This document shows positions 50,761-60,830 of a stretch of DNA of 64,000 nucleotides, one piece after another. Every line of letters begins with the position of its first letter. Within the stretch, counting starts at the first letter, position 1. Source of the DNA: an uncultured Eubacteriales bacterium (GTDB taxonomy: Bacteria; Bacillota; Clostridia; Lachnospirales; Lachnospiraceae); assembly GCA_949283695.1 (NCBI GenBank), contig CASDTX010000007.1, positions 1 to 64,000 on the forward strand, given 5' to 3'. Under the pieces are notes generated by a model that worked only from the letters and a program-made list of their open reading frames with translations, had not been told where the DNA came from and searched no databases. The position numbers were made by a program, and so were the translations under genes.

Positions 50761-51807
50761 CTACCGCACCAGGAAGCGGTAAGCGGTCCGGGTGTCGTAT
50801 TTCTCCCCTTTCCTGCACAGCGGCTGCGGGAAGTTCTCGTGATGCACAGCATCCGGATAATACTGGGTTTCCAGGCAGACCCCGCTCCGCTTCTCATAGC
50901 ACACCCCGTCCTTGCCCGGCTCGTGATCCAGGAAGTTTGCCGTGTACAGCTGGATACCCGGAAGATCTGTGTAGACTTCCATCGTAATTCCGCTTTCCTC
51001 AGCGGTCACTTCTGCCACTTTCTCGAACTTCCCGTTATTATTCAGCACCCAGTTATGGTCATAGCCGTCTCCGAAAATCAGAGGCTCATAGTCTGCGTCA
51101 ATGTCCTCGCCCAGCGCCTTTGCGTTCCGGAAATCCATGGGAGTCCCCTCCACACTGCGGATCTCGCCTGTCGGGATGGACTGCGCGTCTGCCGGTGTGA
51201 ATGCGTCCGCAAGGAGGGTCAATTTGTGATTCATAGCGGTCCCGCTGTCATGTCCGTTCAGGTTGAAGTAGCTGTGGTTTGTCATATTGATCACTGTATC
51301 CTGGTCCGGTACTGCCTCGTAGTGAATATTCAGCGTATTCTCCTCATCCAGGCTGTAGGTCACATGCATATCCAGCGCCCCCGGATACCCCTGATCCTGG
51401 TCCGGACTGTGAAGCACGAACGTCACCGCGTTCCGGGAGCGGCTGTCCACCGTCCAGATCCGTTTCTGATAGTAGTCATATCCGCTGTGAAGGTTATTGC
51501 CGTTGTCATTCTGATCCAGCTCATAGGCTGTGCCGTGCAGGCAGAACTTCGCGCCGCCGATGCGGTTCGCACTTCTTCCCACAGAGGCGCCCATACCGCC
51601 GTCTCCCTGCTCATATCCTGACACATCCTTATAGCCGAGTACCACATCCCGGAATTCCCCGTTCTGGTCCGGCACATAGAGTCTGACCAGGGAAGCACCG
51701 TAGTCTGTCACATAGGCTTTCATCCCGCTCTCATTCTCGAGCGGATACAACTGAGCTTCTTTTCCGTCTTTTGTTGTTCCAAAGCCTGCCGCTTTCTGTA
51801 ATTCCAT
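50761..51807 (-). CDS. galM: Aldose 1-epimerase (galactose mutarotase)
   Basis: A 348-residue cytosolic enzyme interconverting alpha and beta anomers of hexoses. Catalytic His in NMTNHSYFNLNGH and the late Glu region (CLETQYYPDAVHHENFPQP) are typical, as is ANRIGGAKFCL. GGAGG precedes the ATG at 8 bases. Confidence 0.95.
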   Translation of the reverse strand: MELQKAAGFGTTKDGKEAQLYPLENESGMKAYVTDYGASLVRLYVPDQNGEFRDVVLGYKDVSGYEQGDGGMGASVGRSANRIGGAKFCLHGTAYELDQNDNGNNLHSGYDYYQKRIWTVDSRSRNAVTFVLHSPDQDQGYPGALDMHVTYSLDEENTLNIHYEAVPDQDTVINMTNHSYFNLNGHDSGTAMNHKLTLLADAFTPADAQSIPTGEIRSVEGTPMDFRNAKALGEDIDADYEPLIFGDGYDHNWVLNNNGKFEKVAEVTAEESGITMEVYTDLPGIQLYTANFLDHEPGKDGVCYEKRSGVCLETQYYPDAVHHENFPQPLCRKGEKYDTRTAYRFLVR

Positions 51808-51886
51808 TCTTCTGTCCTCCTGCTGTTTCTTTCATTCAAAACATCGTATTTCTTCGGAACGTCCTATATCTTCCGTTCCGAACATT

Positions 51887-54013
51887 TTATTTCTTTCTTC
51901 GGAATATCCGAAGGATTCTCGCAGCCAGCGACTGCCGCTCCTTCGGCTTCTCTGCCGGAGCCGAAGGCCTGCGGGCACTCGCTGCCTCCTTCATAAAGGT
52001 CTCCTGCGCATTCACCGGCGCCCCTTCCCGGCTCTTTTTCTGATAGGTGCCGTCGCTGCACATCTGCCGCGCCTTGACATTGTCGGAGAGCATCACCCTC
52101 AGGTCATGGATCAGGCGCCGTTTGATGGCCCCGTCATAGATCGGGCACGCCACCTCTACCCGCTTCTCCGTGTTCCGCGTCATCATGTCCGCTGAGCCGA
52201 TATATACCTTTGCCTCCGCTCCCTCGCCGAACACAAATACTCTCGGATGCTCCAAATAACGTCCCACAATACTGGTAACCCGAAGGTTGTCTGTCTCTCC
52301 GGGTATCCCTGGAAGTATACAGCAGATTCCTCTCACAATCAAGTCCACCCGGACCCCGGCCTGGGACGCCTCCGCGGTCTTGCGGATGAAATCCATATCC
52401 GTCACGGAGTTCATTTTCATAATGATCCGTCCTCTTTCTCCTTTGCGGATCTCCTCATCCATCAGGGCGAGGACCTTCTGCTTCAGGCTGGTGGGGGAGA
52501 CGATCAGATGGCTGTACACGCCTTCCAGATTCCCGATGGCCATATTCTTGAAGAAGACTGCCGCGTCTTCCCCGATCTCCTGATCTCCGGTAATGAGCGA
52601 ATAATCCGTGTACATCCTGGCGGTCTTCTCATTATAGTTTCCGGTTCCCACCTGCGTAATATAGCGGATCTCATTCTTACTGCGGTAGGTAATCTGGCAC
52701 ACCTTAGAATGTACCTTGTATTCTTCAAATCCGTAAATCACACGGCAGCCCGCTTCCTCCATCCGCTCGGACCAGTCAATATTATTCTGCTCGTCGAACC
52801 GGGCGCGCAGCTCAATCAGGGCGGTGACCTCCTTGCCGTTCTCCGCCGCCGCACAGAGATACTCCACCAGTCTGGCCTTCTTCGCCAATCGATAGATGGT
52901 GATCTTGATCGTCAGCACATCCGGATCTGAGGCCGCCTCCTTGATCAGCTGAAGGAACGGATCCATACTCTCGTAAGGATATGCCAGCAGTACATCCTTC
53001 TTCTTCACCTGTTCCATCACCCGGCCCTCGGCGAGTGACGCGGACGGCTGCGGCGTAAAAGGCTCCTCCGTCAGCGCCCGTTTCATGGAATCCGGCAGCT
53101 TATCCGCGATGGCAAAGATGAATCCCAGCTTCATGGGCATCTTCGTCCGGAAAATGCACTCCGGCGTGATATGGAACCGTTCGCAGAAGTACTTCTCCAT
53201 CTCCTTGCCCAGCGGAGCTGCGGTTTCCAGACGGACGACCGCCATCCTCCGGCGCTTGTTCAGCGTCTCCTTCATAATGTGTCGGAAGTCTTCATTGTCT
53301 GCGTAGGCCTCATCTTCCGGGGAGATATCCGCATTTCTTGTGACGCAGATGTAGTTCTTCTCCGTCACCTCATAGCGGTCAAACACCAGCTCCAGGTATT
53401 CCATAATGACCTTCTCCATGCGGATATACCGGATATCATTTCCCGGGAGGTAGAGAACATCCGATATGTACTGCGGCACCGGCACGATGCCCAGCATGGT
53501 GCTGCCGCCCTGCTTTAACTGCGCCACCACATAGATCTCCTTATTAAGCAGGTGGGGGAAGGGATGATTGGCATCCACGATCTGCGGAGAAAGCACGGGC
53601 AGCACCTGGTCTTTGAAATACTTCTTCACGTACTTCTTCTCCTGCGCCTCCAGCCCCTTAAATCCGAGGCCGCATATCCCGTAGGGATTGAGCTGCTTCT
53701 TGATATCCGCGTAAGTCCGGTCCCGCTCTTTATACAGCGGCGCCACTGCCGCATAGATCGCGGACAGCTGCTCTCCCGGCGTCATGCCGGATCTTCTGTC
53801 CCGCTGCCTGTTGTCCACCGCCGCCATATCATACAGACTCCCCACCCGGATCATGAAAAACTCATCCAGATTGCTGGTGAAGATGGCGACAAACTTCATC
53901 CGCTCCATCAGCGGAACGCTCTCGTCCCTTGCCTCTTCCAGCACTCTCTGGTTGAAGCGGAGCCAGGACAGTTCCCTGTTCTGCGTATAATCCGGTATCT
54001 TCACTTTCTCCAT
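51887..54013 (-). CDS. ppk1: Polyphosphate kinase 1
   Basis: A 708-residue enzyme that builds inorganic polyphosphate from ATP. N-terminal NRELSWLRFNQRVLEEA, the phosphorylated His region VHSKVCQITYR, then GTGNYNEKTARMYTD and the C-terminal PLD-like half with VYIGSADMMTRN are all intact. An extra basic C-terminal tail of about 40 residues follows. AGGAGGAC precedes the ATG. The next upstream gene is a patatin-like hydrolase 14 bases away, so the two are likely co-transcribed. Confidence 0.96.
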   Translation of the reverse strand: MEKVKIPDYTQNRELSWLRFNQRVLEEARDESVPLMERMKFVAIFTSNLDEFFMIRVGSLYDMAAVDNRQRDRRSGMTPGEQLSAIYAAVAPLYKERDRTYADIKKQLNPYGICGLGFKGLEAQEKKYVKKYFKDQVLPVLSPQIVDANHPFPHLLNKEIYVVAQLKQGGSTMLGIVPVPQYISDVLYLPGNDIRYIRMEKVIMEYLELVFDRYEVTEKNYICVTRNADISPEDEAYADNEDFRHIMKETLNKRRRMAVVRLETAAPLGKEMEKYFCERFHITPECIFRTKMPMKLGFIFAIADKLPDSMKRALTEEPFTPQPSASLAEGRVMEQVKKKDVLLAYPYESMDPFLQLIKEAASDPDVLTIKITIYRLAKKARLVEYLCAAAENGKEVTALIELRARFDEQNNIDWSERMEEAGCRVIYGFEEYKVHSKVCQITYRSKNEIRYITQVGTGNYNEKTARMYTDYSLITGDQEIGEDAAVFFKNMAIGNLEGVYSHLIVSPTSLKQKVLALMDEEIRKGERGRIIMKMNSVTDMDFIRKTAEASQAGVRVDLIVRGICCILPGIPGETDNLRVTSIVGRYLEHPRVFVFGEGAEAKVYIGSADMMTRNTEKRVEVACPIYDGAIKRRLIHDLRVMLSDNVKARQMCSDGTYQKKSREGAPVNAQETFMKEAASARRPSAPAEKPKERQSLAARILRIFRRKK

Positions 54014-54027
54014 AGTGTCCTCCTGAT

Positions 54028-54891
54028 CTATTTCTCCAGATATTTCATCAGATCATCCATTCTTCTTCCCATATAGCTGTACCCGTGCTCATAGAATGCG
54101 TGCAGCGTCTCCTTGTTCCGCTCCAGCCGAGATACCGGCTTCACCTGGGGCCGCAGGATGAAGATCTCCCCCCGCTTCTCCAGCTGATCCAGATAATTCA
54201 TGGTCTTATTATACTCAAAGCTCCGGCGCAGGATCGTGCGGATCAGTTCCGGATAGGACTTATATGCCTTGCGGTACACTTTCTGCATCGCCGGGGAGAG
54301 CACGCTCTTGCGGTAGCCTCTGTTCTTCGTCAGAACGACCACGATCTTCTCATTTCCTGTCTTCTGCGCTCTCCGGATCGGCACAGAATCCGCCAGGCCG
54401 CCGTCCAGATACGGAACATCATCAATATTTACAATGGGCGTAAGCAGCGGCATACTGCAGGACGCCCGGCAGATCCTCATCAGTCTCTCCCGGTCATGCT
54501 CCTCTGTCATATACTCTGCCTTCCCGGTCTGGCAGTTCGTTGTGACCAGCTCGCACCGGATCTCCGAGGCAAAGTACGTATCAAAGTCAAAGGGAAGAAT
54601 CTCATTCGGGAATCTGTCAAAGATCAGATCCATGTTCATCAGACTCTTCTCTCTCATGAAATCCCGGAAGCCGTAGTAATAATTCCCCGTCTTATCCGTC
54701 GGAATCATACAGTCCCTGGTACGCCCTGGCTGCTTCGAAACATAGTCCACCGCGTTGCACGCACCTGCTGAGACGCCGATGATGTGGGACAGATATACAT
54801 CCTGCTCCATCAGGTAATCCAGCACGCCTGAGGTAAAGACGCCTCTCGTCGCCCCGCCCTCCAGCACAAGTGTCGCTTTCTTTATATCCAT
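54028..54891 (-). CDS. Patatin-like phospholipase family protein
   Basis: A 287-residue cytosolic serine hydrolase. The oxyanion loop GGATRG (first residues of LVLEGGATRGVFTSGVLD), the nucleophile motif GVSAG and the Asp motif DGG of the Ser-Asp dyad are present, as in RssA-type proteins. It may act on membrane lipids; no physiological substrate can be given. I use ATG 54891 (9 bases after AGAGAGG); ATG 54897 is equally possible and a longer frame to 55062 lacks support. Confidence 0.9.
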   Translation of the reverse strand: MDIKKATLVLEGGATRGVFTSGVLDYLMEQDVYLSHIIGVSAGACNAVDYVSKQPGRTRDCMIPTDKTGNYYYGFRDFMREKSLMNMDLIFDRFPNEILPFDFDTYFASEIRCELVTTNCQTGKAEYMTEEHDRERLMRICRASCSMPLLTPIVNIDDVPYLDGGLADSVPIRRAQKTGNEKIVVVLTKNRGYRKSVLSPAMQKVYRKAYKSYPELIRTILRRSFEYNKTMNYLDQLEKRGEIFILRPQVKPVSRLERNKETLHAFYEHGYSYMGRRMDDLMKYLEK

Positions 54892-55002
54892 ATACATTAA
54901 CCTCTCTTCTCTGTGAATCCACGGTCTTATTATATAACGTTTTCCCCGGTTCGTGAACCAAAACTTTTCACCCCATCTCGACCCGGCGGCGGACACAGGA
55001 AT

Positions 55003-55076
55003 AAAAAAGGCCCGGGATGTCCCTGGCCCAATTGCAGCATCCGTGTACAAGGGGCCGCACACCCCTTGTACACGGA
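55003..55076 (-). terminator. Double hairpin terminator of the Tad/FHA/PP2C operon
   Basis: After the PP2C stop, the minus strand first forms a 15-bp perfect stem (TCCGTGTACAAGGGG with its complement, 55040-55076), then a GGCC/GGCC stem with GGGA/TCCC followed by TTTTTT (55003-55028). Confidence 0.85.
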
Positions 55077-55090
55077 CGCTAAGCTATGAT

Positions 55091-55870
55091 TCATTCATTT
55101 CTTTCCTGCTGCGCGCGAATCAGAATTCCGGAGATATCGTCCTTTTCCCCACGGCTTTCTACTTGTTTTATGGCGAAGCTCAGTCTGTCCGTCATAACTT
55201 TTTCATCTGTCATATTCCCCGGGCTGAACCATTCCACAAGCTCTGACCGCTCCACTCTATGTCTGAAACCATCGCTGCACAACAGATAAACTGCCTGATC
55301 CTTTACACATCCTGATGTATATACCGGCCGTATTTTCTCAGAAGCGCCAATTCCCTGCAGCAGAATACCGGATGCCTTATCATCAGCCGCCTCACCAGTC
55401 GGGCTGCCGCCCGTTCCCGCCAAGCCGGCAATGGTCTGATCACGGGTAAGGGGAACCGCTTCATCCATGATTTCATAGATTCTGCCGTCTCCCACATGCG
55501 CAATATAGTATTCCTTCTCCATCAGGAGCATAACCGTCGCGGTGGTTCCCATACGCGATCCCCTCCCTGAGCGATAACTGCTGATTTGATGATGGGCGCT
55601 TTGAAGCAGAGCCTCCCACGAGTCGTATAATTCATCCTCAAAGTCATCGCAATCCCACGCTGCTTCCCGCTTTTCCAGAAACCATTTTTCGAACAGACGG
55701 ACAACCTCTCTGCTTGCCACTTCTCCGTCTGCCAGTCCGCCTATCCCGTCACAGATAACCGCGAGCACGCTTTCCCGGCCGCAGAATCTCTGGTTTATAA
55801 GCAGAATAGAATCCTGGTTCATCTGTTTTCTGATTCCTTTTTGCGTCTGTGCTGCTGATATGTATCTCAT
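55091..55870 (-). CDS. PP2C-family serine/threonine protein phosphatase
   Basis: A 259-residue cytosolic metal-dependent phosphatase. Metal and phosphate motifs are in order: NQDS, CDGIGGLADGE, MGTTATVMLL, HVGDGRIYE, LCSDGF and KDDISGILI. No membrane segment. Directly after the FHA protein gene at the end of the Tad-like operon, it probably balances phosphorylation recognised by the FHA domain; no Ser/Thr kinase is encoded in the window. Confidence 0.92.
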   Translation of the reverse strand: MRYISAAQTQKGIRKQMNQDSILLINQRFCGRESVLAVICDGIGGLADGEVASREVVRLFEKWFLEKREAAWDCDDFEDELYDSWEALLQSAHHQISSYRSGRGSRMGTTATVMLLMEKEYYIAHVGDGRIYEIMDEAVPLTRDQTIAGLAGTGGSPTGEAADDKASGILLQGIGASEKIRPVYTSGCVKDQAVYLLCSDGFRHRVERSELVEWFSPGNMTDEKVMTDRLSFAIKQVESRGEKDDISGILIRAQQERNE

Positions 55871-55905
55871 AATTCCCCCTGTCTTCTGTCAGTCTCCCGC
55901 ACCTT

Positions 55906-57390
55906 CTATCTGCAGATACGAAGTTCCAGTTCCTCGTCTGCCAGCCTGATCTTCGAACCAGACAGCAGAAGAACCGGTCTCCCGCCCGGTTTCACTTGCT
56001 TGTCATCTGCGTAGGTCCCGTTTTTCGATCCATTATCTTCAATATATACTTGCCCTTCATACACATAAAGGATCGCATGGAGCCGTCCGATCTGCTTATT
56101 ATCCGGGATACAGATTTCGGACACTGAAGAATTCCTTCCGATCCGGACTACATCGCCCTGAATCAGGAAATTTTCTCCCGTTTTCACACGATGCAGCAGG
56201 AATCTGGGAGCCGTCTGATTCTCCTGTCCCTCCATCAGAAGTGTAGGCTCTGTTTCATACTGTCCGATATATTCCGTAGGCTCTATTTCCTGATAAGAGA
56301 CTTTCTGCTGCTGAATCTTCACACTTTGAGACGGAATCGGAATTTCTGATCTCTGGTATTGATTCGCGTTTTCTTCCTGCCCCGTTTCCATCATTGGTCT
56401 GTGACGCAGGCCGCTGAGCGGATCCCGTCCGGGAATTGCGATACCGGCGAGGGAAGCAGGAACCCCAGACTCACTGCCGTACGCTTCCTGTTCTTTCTTT
56501 TTATCTGTCAGCTTTGAGAGCCATCCCTTTTCTTTCTTTGCTTCTTTCTTCGTCTCCTTCTTCTCTTCTTTCCTGGTTTTTCTGGAAAAAGGCCACTTTC
56601 GTTCTTTTGCCGGTTCCTCTTCCTCCGCATCTGAGAAAAGGACTTCCATATTTTTCTGTCTTTCCCGGCTGTCTGTCATATGGCTTTTGACCGGGTTCAC
56701 CGCGGGAGGAACTTCCGCTTTCCATCCTCTCTCAGATCCGGCTGCGGAAGGCAGACCGACAGACGGATCCTTTATCGGATTTTCCCGTTGATAAAGTTCT
56801 TCTGAATGCCGGATTCGTTCTGCACCTCTTTCGGGATCTGGCTTCTCGTTTCTTAACTGTTCCACCTTCTCTTTCAATGCCTGGATCGAAAAGCTGTTTT
56901 CTTCTCCGAACAGATTAATCAGCGCTGCAATATAACTGCAGTCTTCTGTCTGATCGTATTTGATGCCTAGCAACAGTTCTCCCAAGAACTTTTCCGGCTT
57001 CGGCTGTTCTCTGAAAACAGGGAGTACGAGCATCTGGACACTGCCTGTCTTTGGCTCTGCATAGATCCGGGAATCTTCAAATACAAGAGAAGATGTCCGC
57101 AGCATATACTCCTGAGACGAAGCAAGCACATCTGCTACAGATGCGAACACTGACAATATTTTCTCCCGCTTCACAGTACCGGCCAGATAAGTTTTCAGAC
57201 TCACCAGCCCTGTAATATCATACTTGACAGTCACTTCATCATTCATTCGCAGGAAACTGGCCGGTACGGTGCCTGCGATTCGATTATTAGACAACATTTC
57301 CATTGTAAATGTATCCAGCCTGTCTTCCGGCATCTTTTTGTAAACGAGATAGCTTCTCCCGTCCTGTTCTTCATGGCTCAATGAAATCAT
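55906..57390 (-). CDS. DUF6382-FHA domain protein
   Basis: A roughly 494-residue cytosolic protein. The N-terminal 170 residues match DUF6382; a long charged linker with a Lys/Glu-rich stretch follows; the last 95 residues are an FHA phosphothreonine-binding domain with RIGRN, GRLHA and DNGSKNGTYADD. It probably docks a phosphorylated component of the secretion system. I prefer ATG 57390 (GAAGGAAG 7 bases upstream) over ATG 57420, which lacks a ribosome binding site. A PP2C phosphatase follows 35 bases later. Confidence 0.88.
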   Translation of the reverse strand: MISLSHEEQDGRSYLVYKKMPEDRLDTFTMEMLSNNRIAGTVPASFLRMNDEVTVKYDITGLVSLKTYLAGTVKREKILSVFASVADVLASSQEYMLRTSSLVFEDSRIYAEPKTGSVQMLVLPVFREQPKPEKFLGELLLGIKYDQTEDCSYIAALINLFGEENSFSIQALKEKVEQLRNEKPDPERGAERIRHSEELYQRENPIKDPSVGLPSAAGSERGWKAEVPPAVNPVKSHMTDSRERQKNMEVLFSDAEEEEPAKERKWPFSRKTRKEEKKETKKEAKKEKGWLSKLTDKKKEQEAYGSESGVPASLAGIAIPGRDPLSGLRHRPMMETGQEENANQYQRSEIPIPSQSVKIQQQKVSYQEIEPTEYIGQYETEPTLLMEGQENQTAPRFLLHRVKTGENFLIQGDVVRIGRNSSVSEICIPDNKQIGRLHAILYVYEGQVYIEDNGSKNGTYADDKQVKPGGRPVLLLSGSKIRLADEELELRICR

Positions 57391-57453
57391 ATTCCAACTT
57401 CCTTCCACCTCATAATCCATTTCTATCTATAGCCGGTCCCTTGTACACCGGAG

Positions 57454-58761
57454 CTATTGAAATAAAATCAGCTGTATCAGACAGCATGTCTGATCTTCCT
57501 GAGATTCCCGCCGGACCACTGCCGTTCCCTCCGAAGAGAAGTGCGACGCTTCGGTAAACTCAGGTTCAACAGCCATATTTCCCTCTGCATCAATATATCC
57601 CCACAGACCGTCCACGCACACCGCAGCGAATCCATTGGAAAATGATTCTGCATCTTCATAAGTATAATCGATGACCAGTTCTCCCTCCTGATCCGCGAAT
57701 CCCCATTTCCCGTTCTTGCAGACCGCAGCATACCCTTCGTCTGTAAAGGGTTTTGCATCGTCAAAGGACAGATCACCTACCCGCTTCCCTTTCTGATTGA
57801 TCATGGCGTATTCTCCATCTGTCTTGACGAAGATTCTATTCTGATAGGAGCAGAATCCGCTGGGATCAATCACAACCTCTTCATATCGCTCCTCAGAAAC
57901 CGGTTCACCGTCTTTGTCCAAAAGCATCCACTTTCCGTCATTTTCCCCTGCGCCTACGCCGTTTTTGATTCCGGTAAGCTGATCCCATTCAAACGCTCCT
58001 GCCGGCTCCATCTCTTCATCGAGATAACCGTATTTCCCATTGATCCTGGCTGTCGCACGGTCCGATTCAAACATTCCCAGATCGTCGTATTGCGCATCCG
58101 GAACCTTCCGTGTCCGCCCCTCCTGGTCAATATAGAGATACTTTCCCTCCTCTGTACAAACAAGCGCAAATCCATCCTCTGAGAAGGGATTGGATTCCTG
58201 ATATTCACAATCGATCAGTTTCTGCCCTGAGGCATCTGCAATCCCGAACAGCCCGTCCGATTCCACTGCTATCGTTTCATTGACTATATCCCCTGCCGCA
58301 TCATATCTGCAGTAAAGCTCCTCATATGTTCCTTCCAGCTCCAGGAACCACTTCCGACCGTTTTCATTATCCGGATAGGAAGCCCGAAATTTCTGAAGAT
58401 ACTGCAGTGCATCTGCATAATTCTCTCTTTCGACATAATACTCCATCAGCATGTCAAGCGCTTCCGGGTCTTCCTGATTCGATTCCGCCTGTTCCTCACA
58501 GATATCAATAAATTCTCCGGCGTCACCGCTGAGAAGGCATGCATTGGCCATTTTCAAATAGAGATCCGTCCGTTCCGGGGCATACTCCAGAGCAGCTTCA
58601 TACTCTGTGACAGCGTCTATATATATCTCCTTTTCCTCCAGCTCCGCCGCTTTCTTCAGATGTGCCTCTAATTCTTTCGGATCATTCACTGCTTCTGATA
58701 TCGCGGTATACCAGGAGAGCCCCAGCAAACCGATCAATAAGAGAATCACATATTTCTTCAT
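57454..58761 (-). CDS. TPR and WG-repeat protein with N-terminal membrane anchor
   Basis: A roughly 435-residue protein: hydrophobic anchor at 2-20 (KKYVILLLIGLLGLSWY), TPR helices at about 28-145 (VTEYEAALEYAPERTDLYLK), then at least five WG-type beta repeats (KYGYLDEE, KWGFADQEGELVIDY, LWGYIDAEGNMAVEP). Such repeats make extracellular scaffolds. I use ATG 58761; the frame opens at TTG 58779 earlier. It sits between the prepilin peptidase and the FHA gene, so an external role in the pilus or secretion complex is plausible. Confidence 0.85.
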   Translation of the reverse strand: MKKYVILLLIGLLGLSWYTAISEAVNDPKELEAHLKKAAELEEKEIYIDAVTEYEAALEYAPERTDLYLKMANACLLSGDAGEFIDICEEQAESNQEDPEALDMLMEYYVERENYADALQYLQKFRASYPDNENGRKWFLELEGTYEELYCRYDAAGDIVNETIAVESDGLFGIADASGQKLIDCEYQESNPFSEDGFALVCTEEGKYLYIDQEGRTRKVPDAQYDDLGMFESDRATARINGKYGYLDEEMEPAGAFEWDQLTGIKNGVGAGENDGKWMLLDKDGEPVSEERYEEVVIDPSGFCSYQNRIFVKTDGEYAMINQKGKRVGDLSFDDAKPFTDEGYAAVCKNGKWGFADQEGELVIDYTYEDAESFSNGFAAVCVDGLWGYIDAEGNMAVEPEFTEASHFSSEGTAVVRRESQEDQTCCLIQLILFQ

Positions 58762-58768
58762 ATTCCCA

Positions 58769-59359
58769 TCAGCTCCCAAGCGCCATTGCCAGCAGCGTCC
58801 CTGCTAATACAAACGGTGCGAAAGGGATTTCCTCCTTCAGTTTTATCTTCCTGCGGATCAGCATCACAATACTGTAGGCGGCCGAAAGCACGACCGTCAA
58901 AAATACAACTGTAAAAATACTTCCGGTTCCCAGATAGAATCCTAACACTGCAAAGAGTTTCACATCTCCCATCCCGATGCCTCCCCTGGACAGAACGTAC
59001 GCCAGCAGGAACATCCCTCCGCCTGCCAGCGCCCCCAGCGCAGCGGCAATGAACAGGGAAAGTCCATACCCCGTATATACCAGACTCTCAGCAACGAGAA
59101 TCCCAAGTCTTCCTGCTGCCAGTACGATCAGAATCTGATTCGGGATCCGTTTTTGCCTCTGGTCGATCCATGCAATGACAAAAAGCCCTGTCAGAAGGAT
59201 CAGATACCGGATCATCTTCAGCACTCCATATCCCATCAGGCAGAATTCGGCTGACAGAAGCAGACCGCATATCACGGCTGCTGTCAGCATCCTTCTGAAT
59301 GTCTTGTTCTGTATCTGTTTTTTTAACCAATCTTTGATTCTGTCGATCTGCTGTTTCAT
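58769..59359 (-). CDS. Prepilin peptidase (A24, TadV/CpaA-like)
   Basis: A 196-residue membrane aspartic peptidase that cleaves the leader of type IV-like prepilins. The two catalytic Asp are in AWIDQRQKRIPN (Asp66) and GMGDVK (129-134). It has about six membrane segments and no N-terminal methyltransferase part, as in Tad systems. AAAGGAAG precedes the ATG. Confidence 0.92.
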   Translation of the reverse strand: MKQQIDRIKDWLKKQIQNKTFRRMLTAAVICGLLLSAEFCLMGYGVLKMIRYLILLTGLFVIAWIDQRQKRIPNQILIVLAAGRLGILVAESLVYTGYGLSLFIAAALGALAGGGMFLLAYVLSRGGIGMGDVKLFAVLGFYLGTGSIFTVVFLTVVLSAAYSIVMLIRRKIKLKEEIPFAPFVLAGTLLAMALGS

Positions 59360-59383
59360 TCTTCTTCCTTTGTATACAGGCTG

Positions 59384-60052
59384 TTACCAGGTTACCGTGG
59401 ACGCGCATTGGCGGAATTGATAGGGACCGATCTCAAAATATGGAAACAGAAGGTTCTCCATTTCATATGTCACGACGATCTTGATATTGATCTTCTCTCC
59501 CTCCAACGGATTCCACTGTGATTCCGAAAAGCTCAGGCCAGACAGCCCACCCTCCACTCCCAGATTCGTCAGATACTCATCCGGATCATCCGAAAGAAGA
59601 GAAATGGCATCGCGGATGCTTTCTTTCGCCAAACCGCCTGCCACAGTCTCTAAGACCAGCGCACTTCCTTCTGATTTCACCAGACTGAACACGCCGTCAG
59701 CAATATCGTCGGGATTTCCCATCAGTTCCGCCAGGTCTTGGATCGACTTGGCTGCCTCGTCCACTGAGGTCAGAAACTTCTGACTCTTCGCCTCTGTGCG
59801 CACCATTTTCTCGCTGATGCCTGCCTTAGTCAGTACATAAGAATATGTAGAGATCTGTTTGGCCGTCTGGGTGATGGCATGATGAAACAGCATCTCTGTC
59901 TGGATAAATCTTGCAGCATTGATCAGAACAAAGAACGCACACATAAACGGGATCAGAAACAGAAGTGCCTCTACCGTCAGCGAGCCCCGTTCTCCGCCTG
60001 ACGGAACCTTGCAGTCTCTCCTTTTTGTTTTCAGCCAGCTCACATTAATCAC
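59384..60052 (-). CDS. TadE-like pseudopilin
   Basis: A 222-residue protein with a prepilin-like start: after a basic leader comes GERGSLTVEALLFLIPFMCA, with a G-S cleavage site and Glu at the fifth position, and a long hydrophobic helix continuing to about residue 50. The rest is extracellular. It should be processed by the neighbouring prepilin peptidase. The frame begins with GTG; a second GTG three codons later has better spacing to AAAGG. Confidence 0.82.
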   Translation of the reverse strand: MINVSWLKTKRRDCKVPSGGERGSLTVEALLFLIPFMCAFFVLINAARFIQTEMLFHHAITQTAKQISTYSYVLTKAGISEKMVRTEAKSQKFLTSVDEAAKSIQDLAELMGNPDDIADGVFSLVKSEGSALVLETVAGGLAKESIRDAISLLSDDPDEYLTNLGVEGGLSGLSFSESQWNPLEGEKINIKIVVTYEMENLLFPYFEIGPYQFRQCASTVTW

Positions 60053-60061
60053 CTTTGCTTC

Positions 60062-60787
60062 TTATTCGTTCACAGTTACCATGCTATACAGCTCCCGGGC
60101 CAGCTGATCTAGTCCCAGTTCATCTGTCAGCGGTCCGGAATAACTTATGTTCAGTGTTACAGAATCATTGATCTGGTATCCGATCATAATGTCTGCTGCA
60201 GAGTACTCATTTCCCTCATCTGTGTACCAATATGCCGGATGTTCCGCAGTCCCGAAGTCTGTGCCCGAATCCTCATACGCTTTTATGGCAGTCAGAGTAT
60301 CTGCTTCTGACGCAGAGACTGCAAAATAGAAGTTTTCCTCCAGATCCAGAGAGTGCAGCCATAGATAGGAGATCTCTTCTTCTCCGCTTTGAATTGCATC
60401 TAAGATTCCTTCCTCCTTAGCTTCCTGCAGGCTGACAGCCCCGGTCTCCACAAAGGAACGTTCCACGTCATTTTCATCCGTATAAGACGCCGCGAATTGA
60501 TAATCCGCGGGCAGAGCAACCGTACAATACTCCTGCTGCTCCCCATCACAAAATGTTCCCATAGACACAGGAATGATTTCGTGATTCTCGAGACTGCTTG
60601 CCCGGCTGTCATCCGCACCTTCCGCTGTTGCATCATGTTCAGGCTGTGACGCTCCTGCCGCCATACCCTGTCCCTCATTTGATGAGAGGTCCGTAGTTTG
60701 ATCCTCTCTTGACTGGTCTCTGTCTGCACATCCTGCCAGAACACACATCAGTGCAGCGGCAAGCAATATAACCGTTTTTCTCCTCAT
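60062..60787 (-). CDS. Lipoprotein of unknown function in the Tad-like locus
   Basis: A 241-residue secreted lipoprotein: MRRKTVILLAAALMCVLAGC has a clear lipobox LAGC, with Cys20 as the lipidated residue. A Ser/Asp/Glu-rich linker follows, then a folded domain of about 160 residues that I do not recognise. ATG 60787 follows GGAAGGG; an earlier in-frame start at 60874 would bury the signal peptide. It lies between the DUF5702 and TadE-like genes. Confidence 0.82.
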   Translation of the reverse strand: MRRKTVILLAAALMCVLAGCADRDQSREDQTTDLSSNEGQGMAAGASQPEHDATAEGADDSRASSLENHEIIPVSMGTFCDGEQQEYCTVALPADYQFAASYTDENDVERSFVETGAVSLQEAKEEGILDAIQSGEEEISYLWLHSLDLEENFYFAVSASEADTLTAIKAYEDSGTDFGTAEHPAYWYTDEGNEYSAADIMIGYQINDSVTLNISYSGPLTDELGLDQLARELYSMVTVNE

Positions 60788-60830
60788 CTTCTTTTCCCTT
60801 CCTGATTTTTCTTTCCCCGTGAACGCGGTT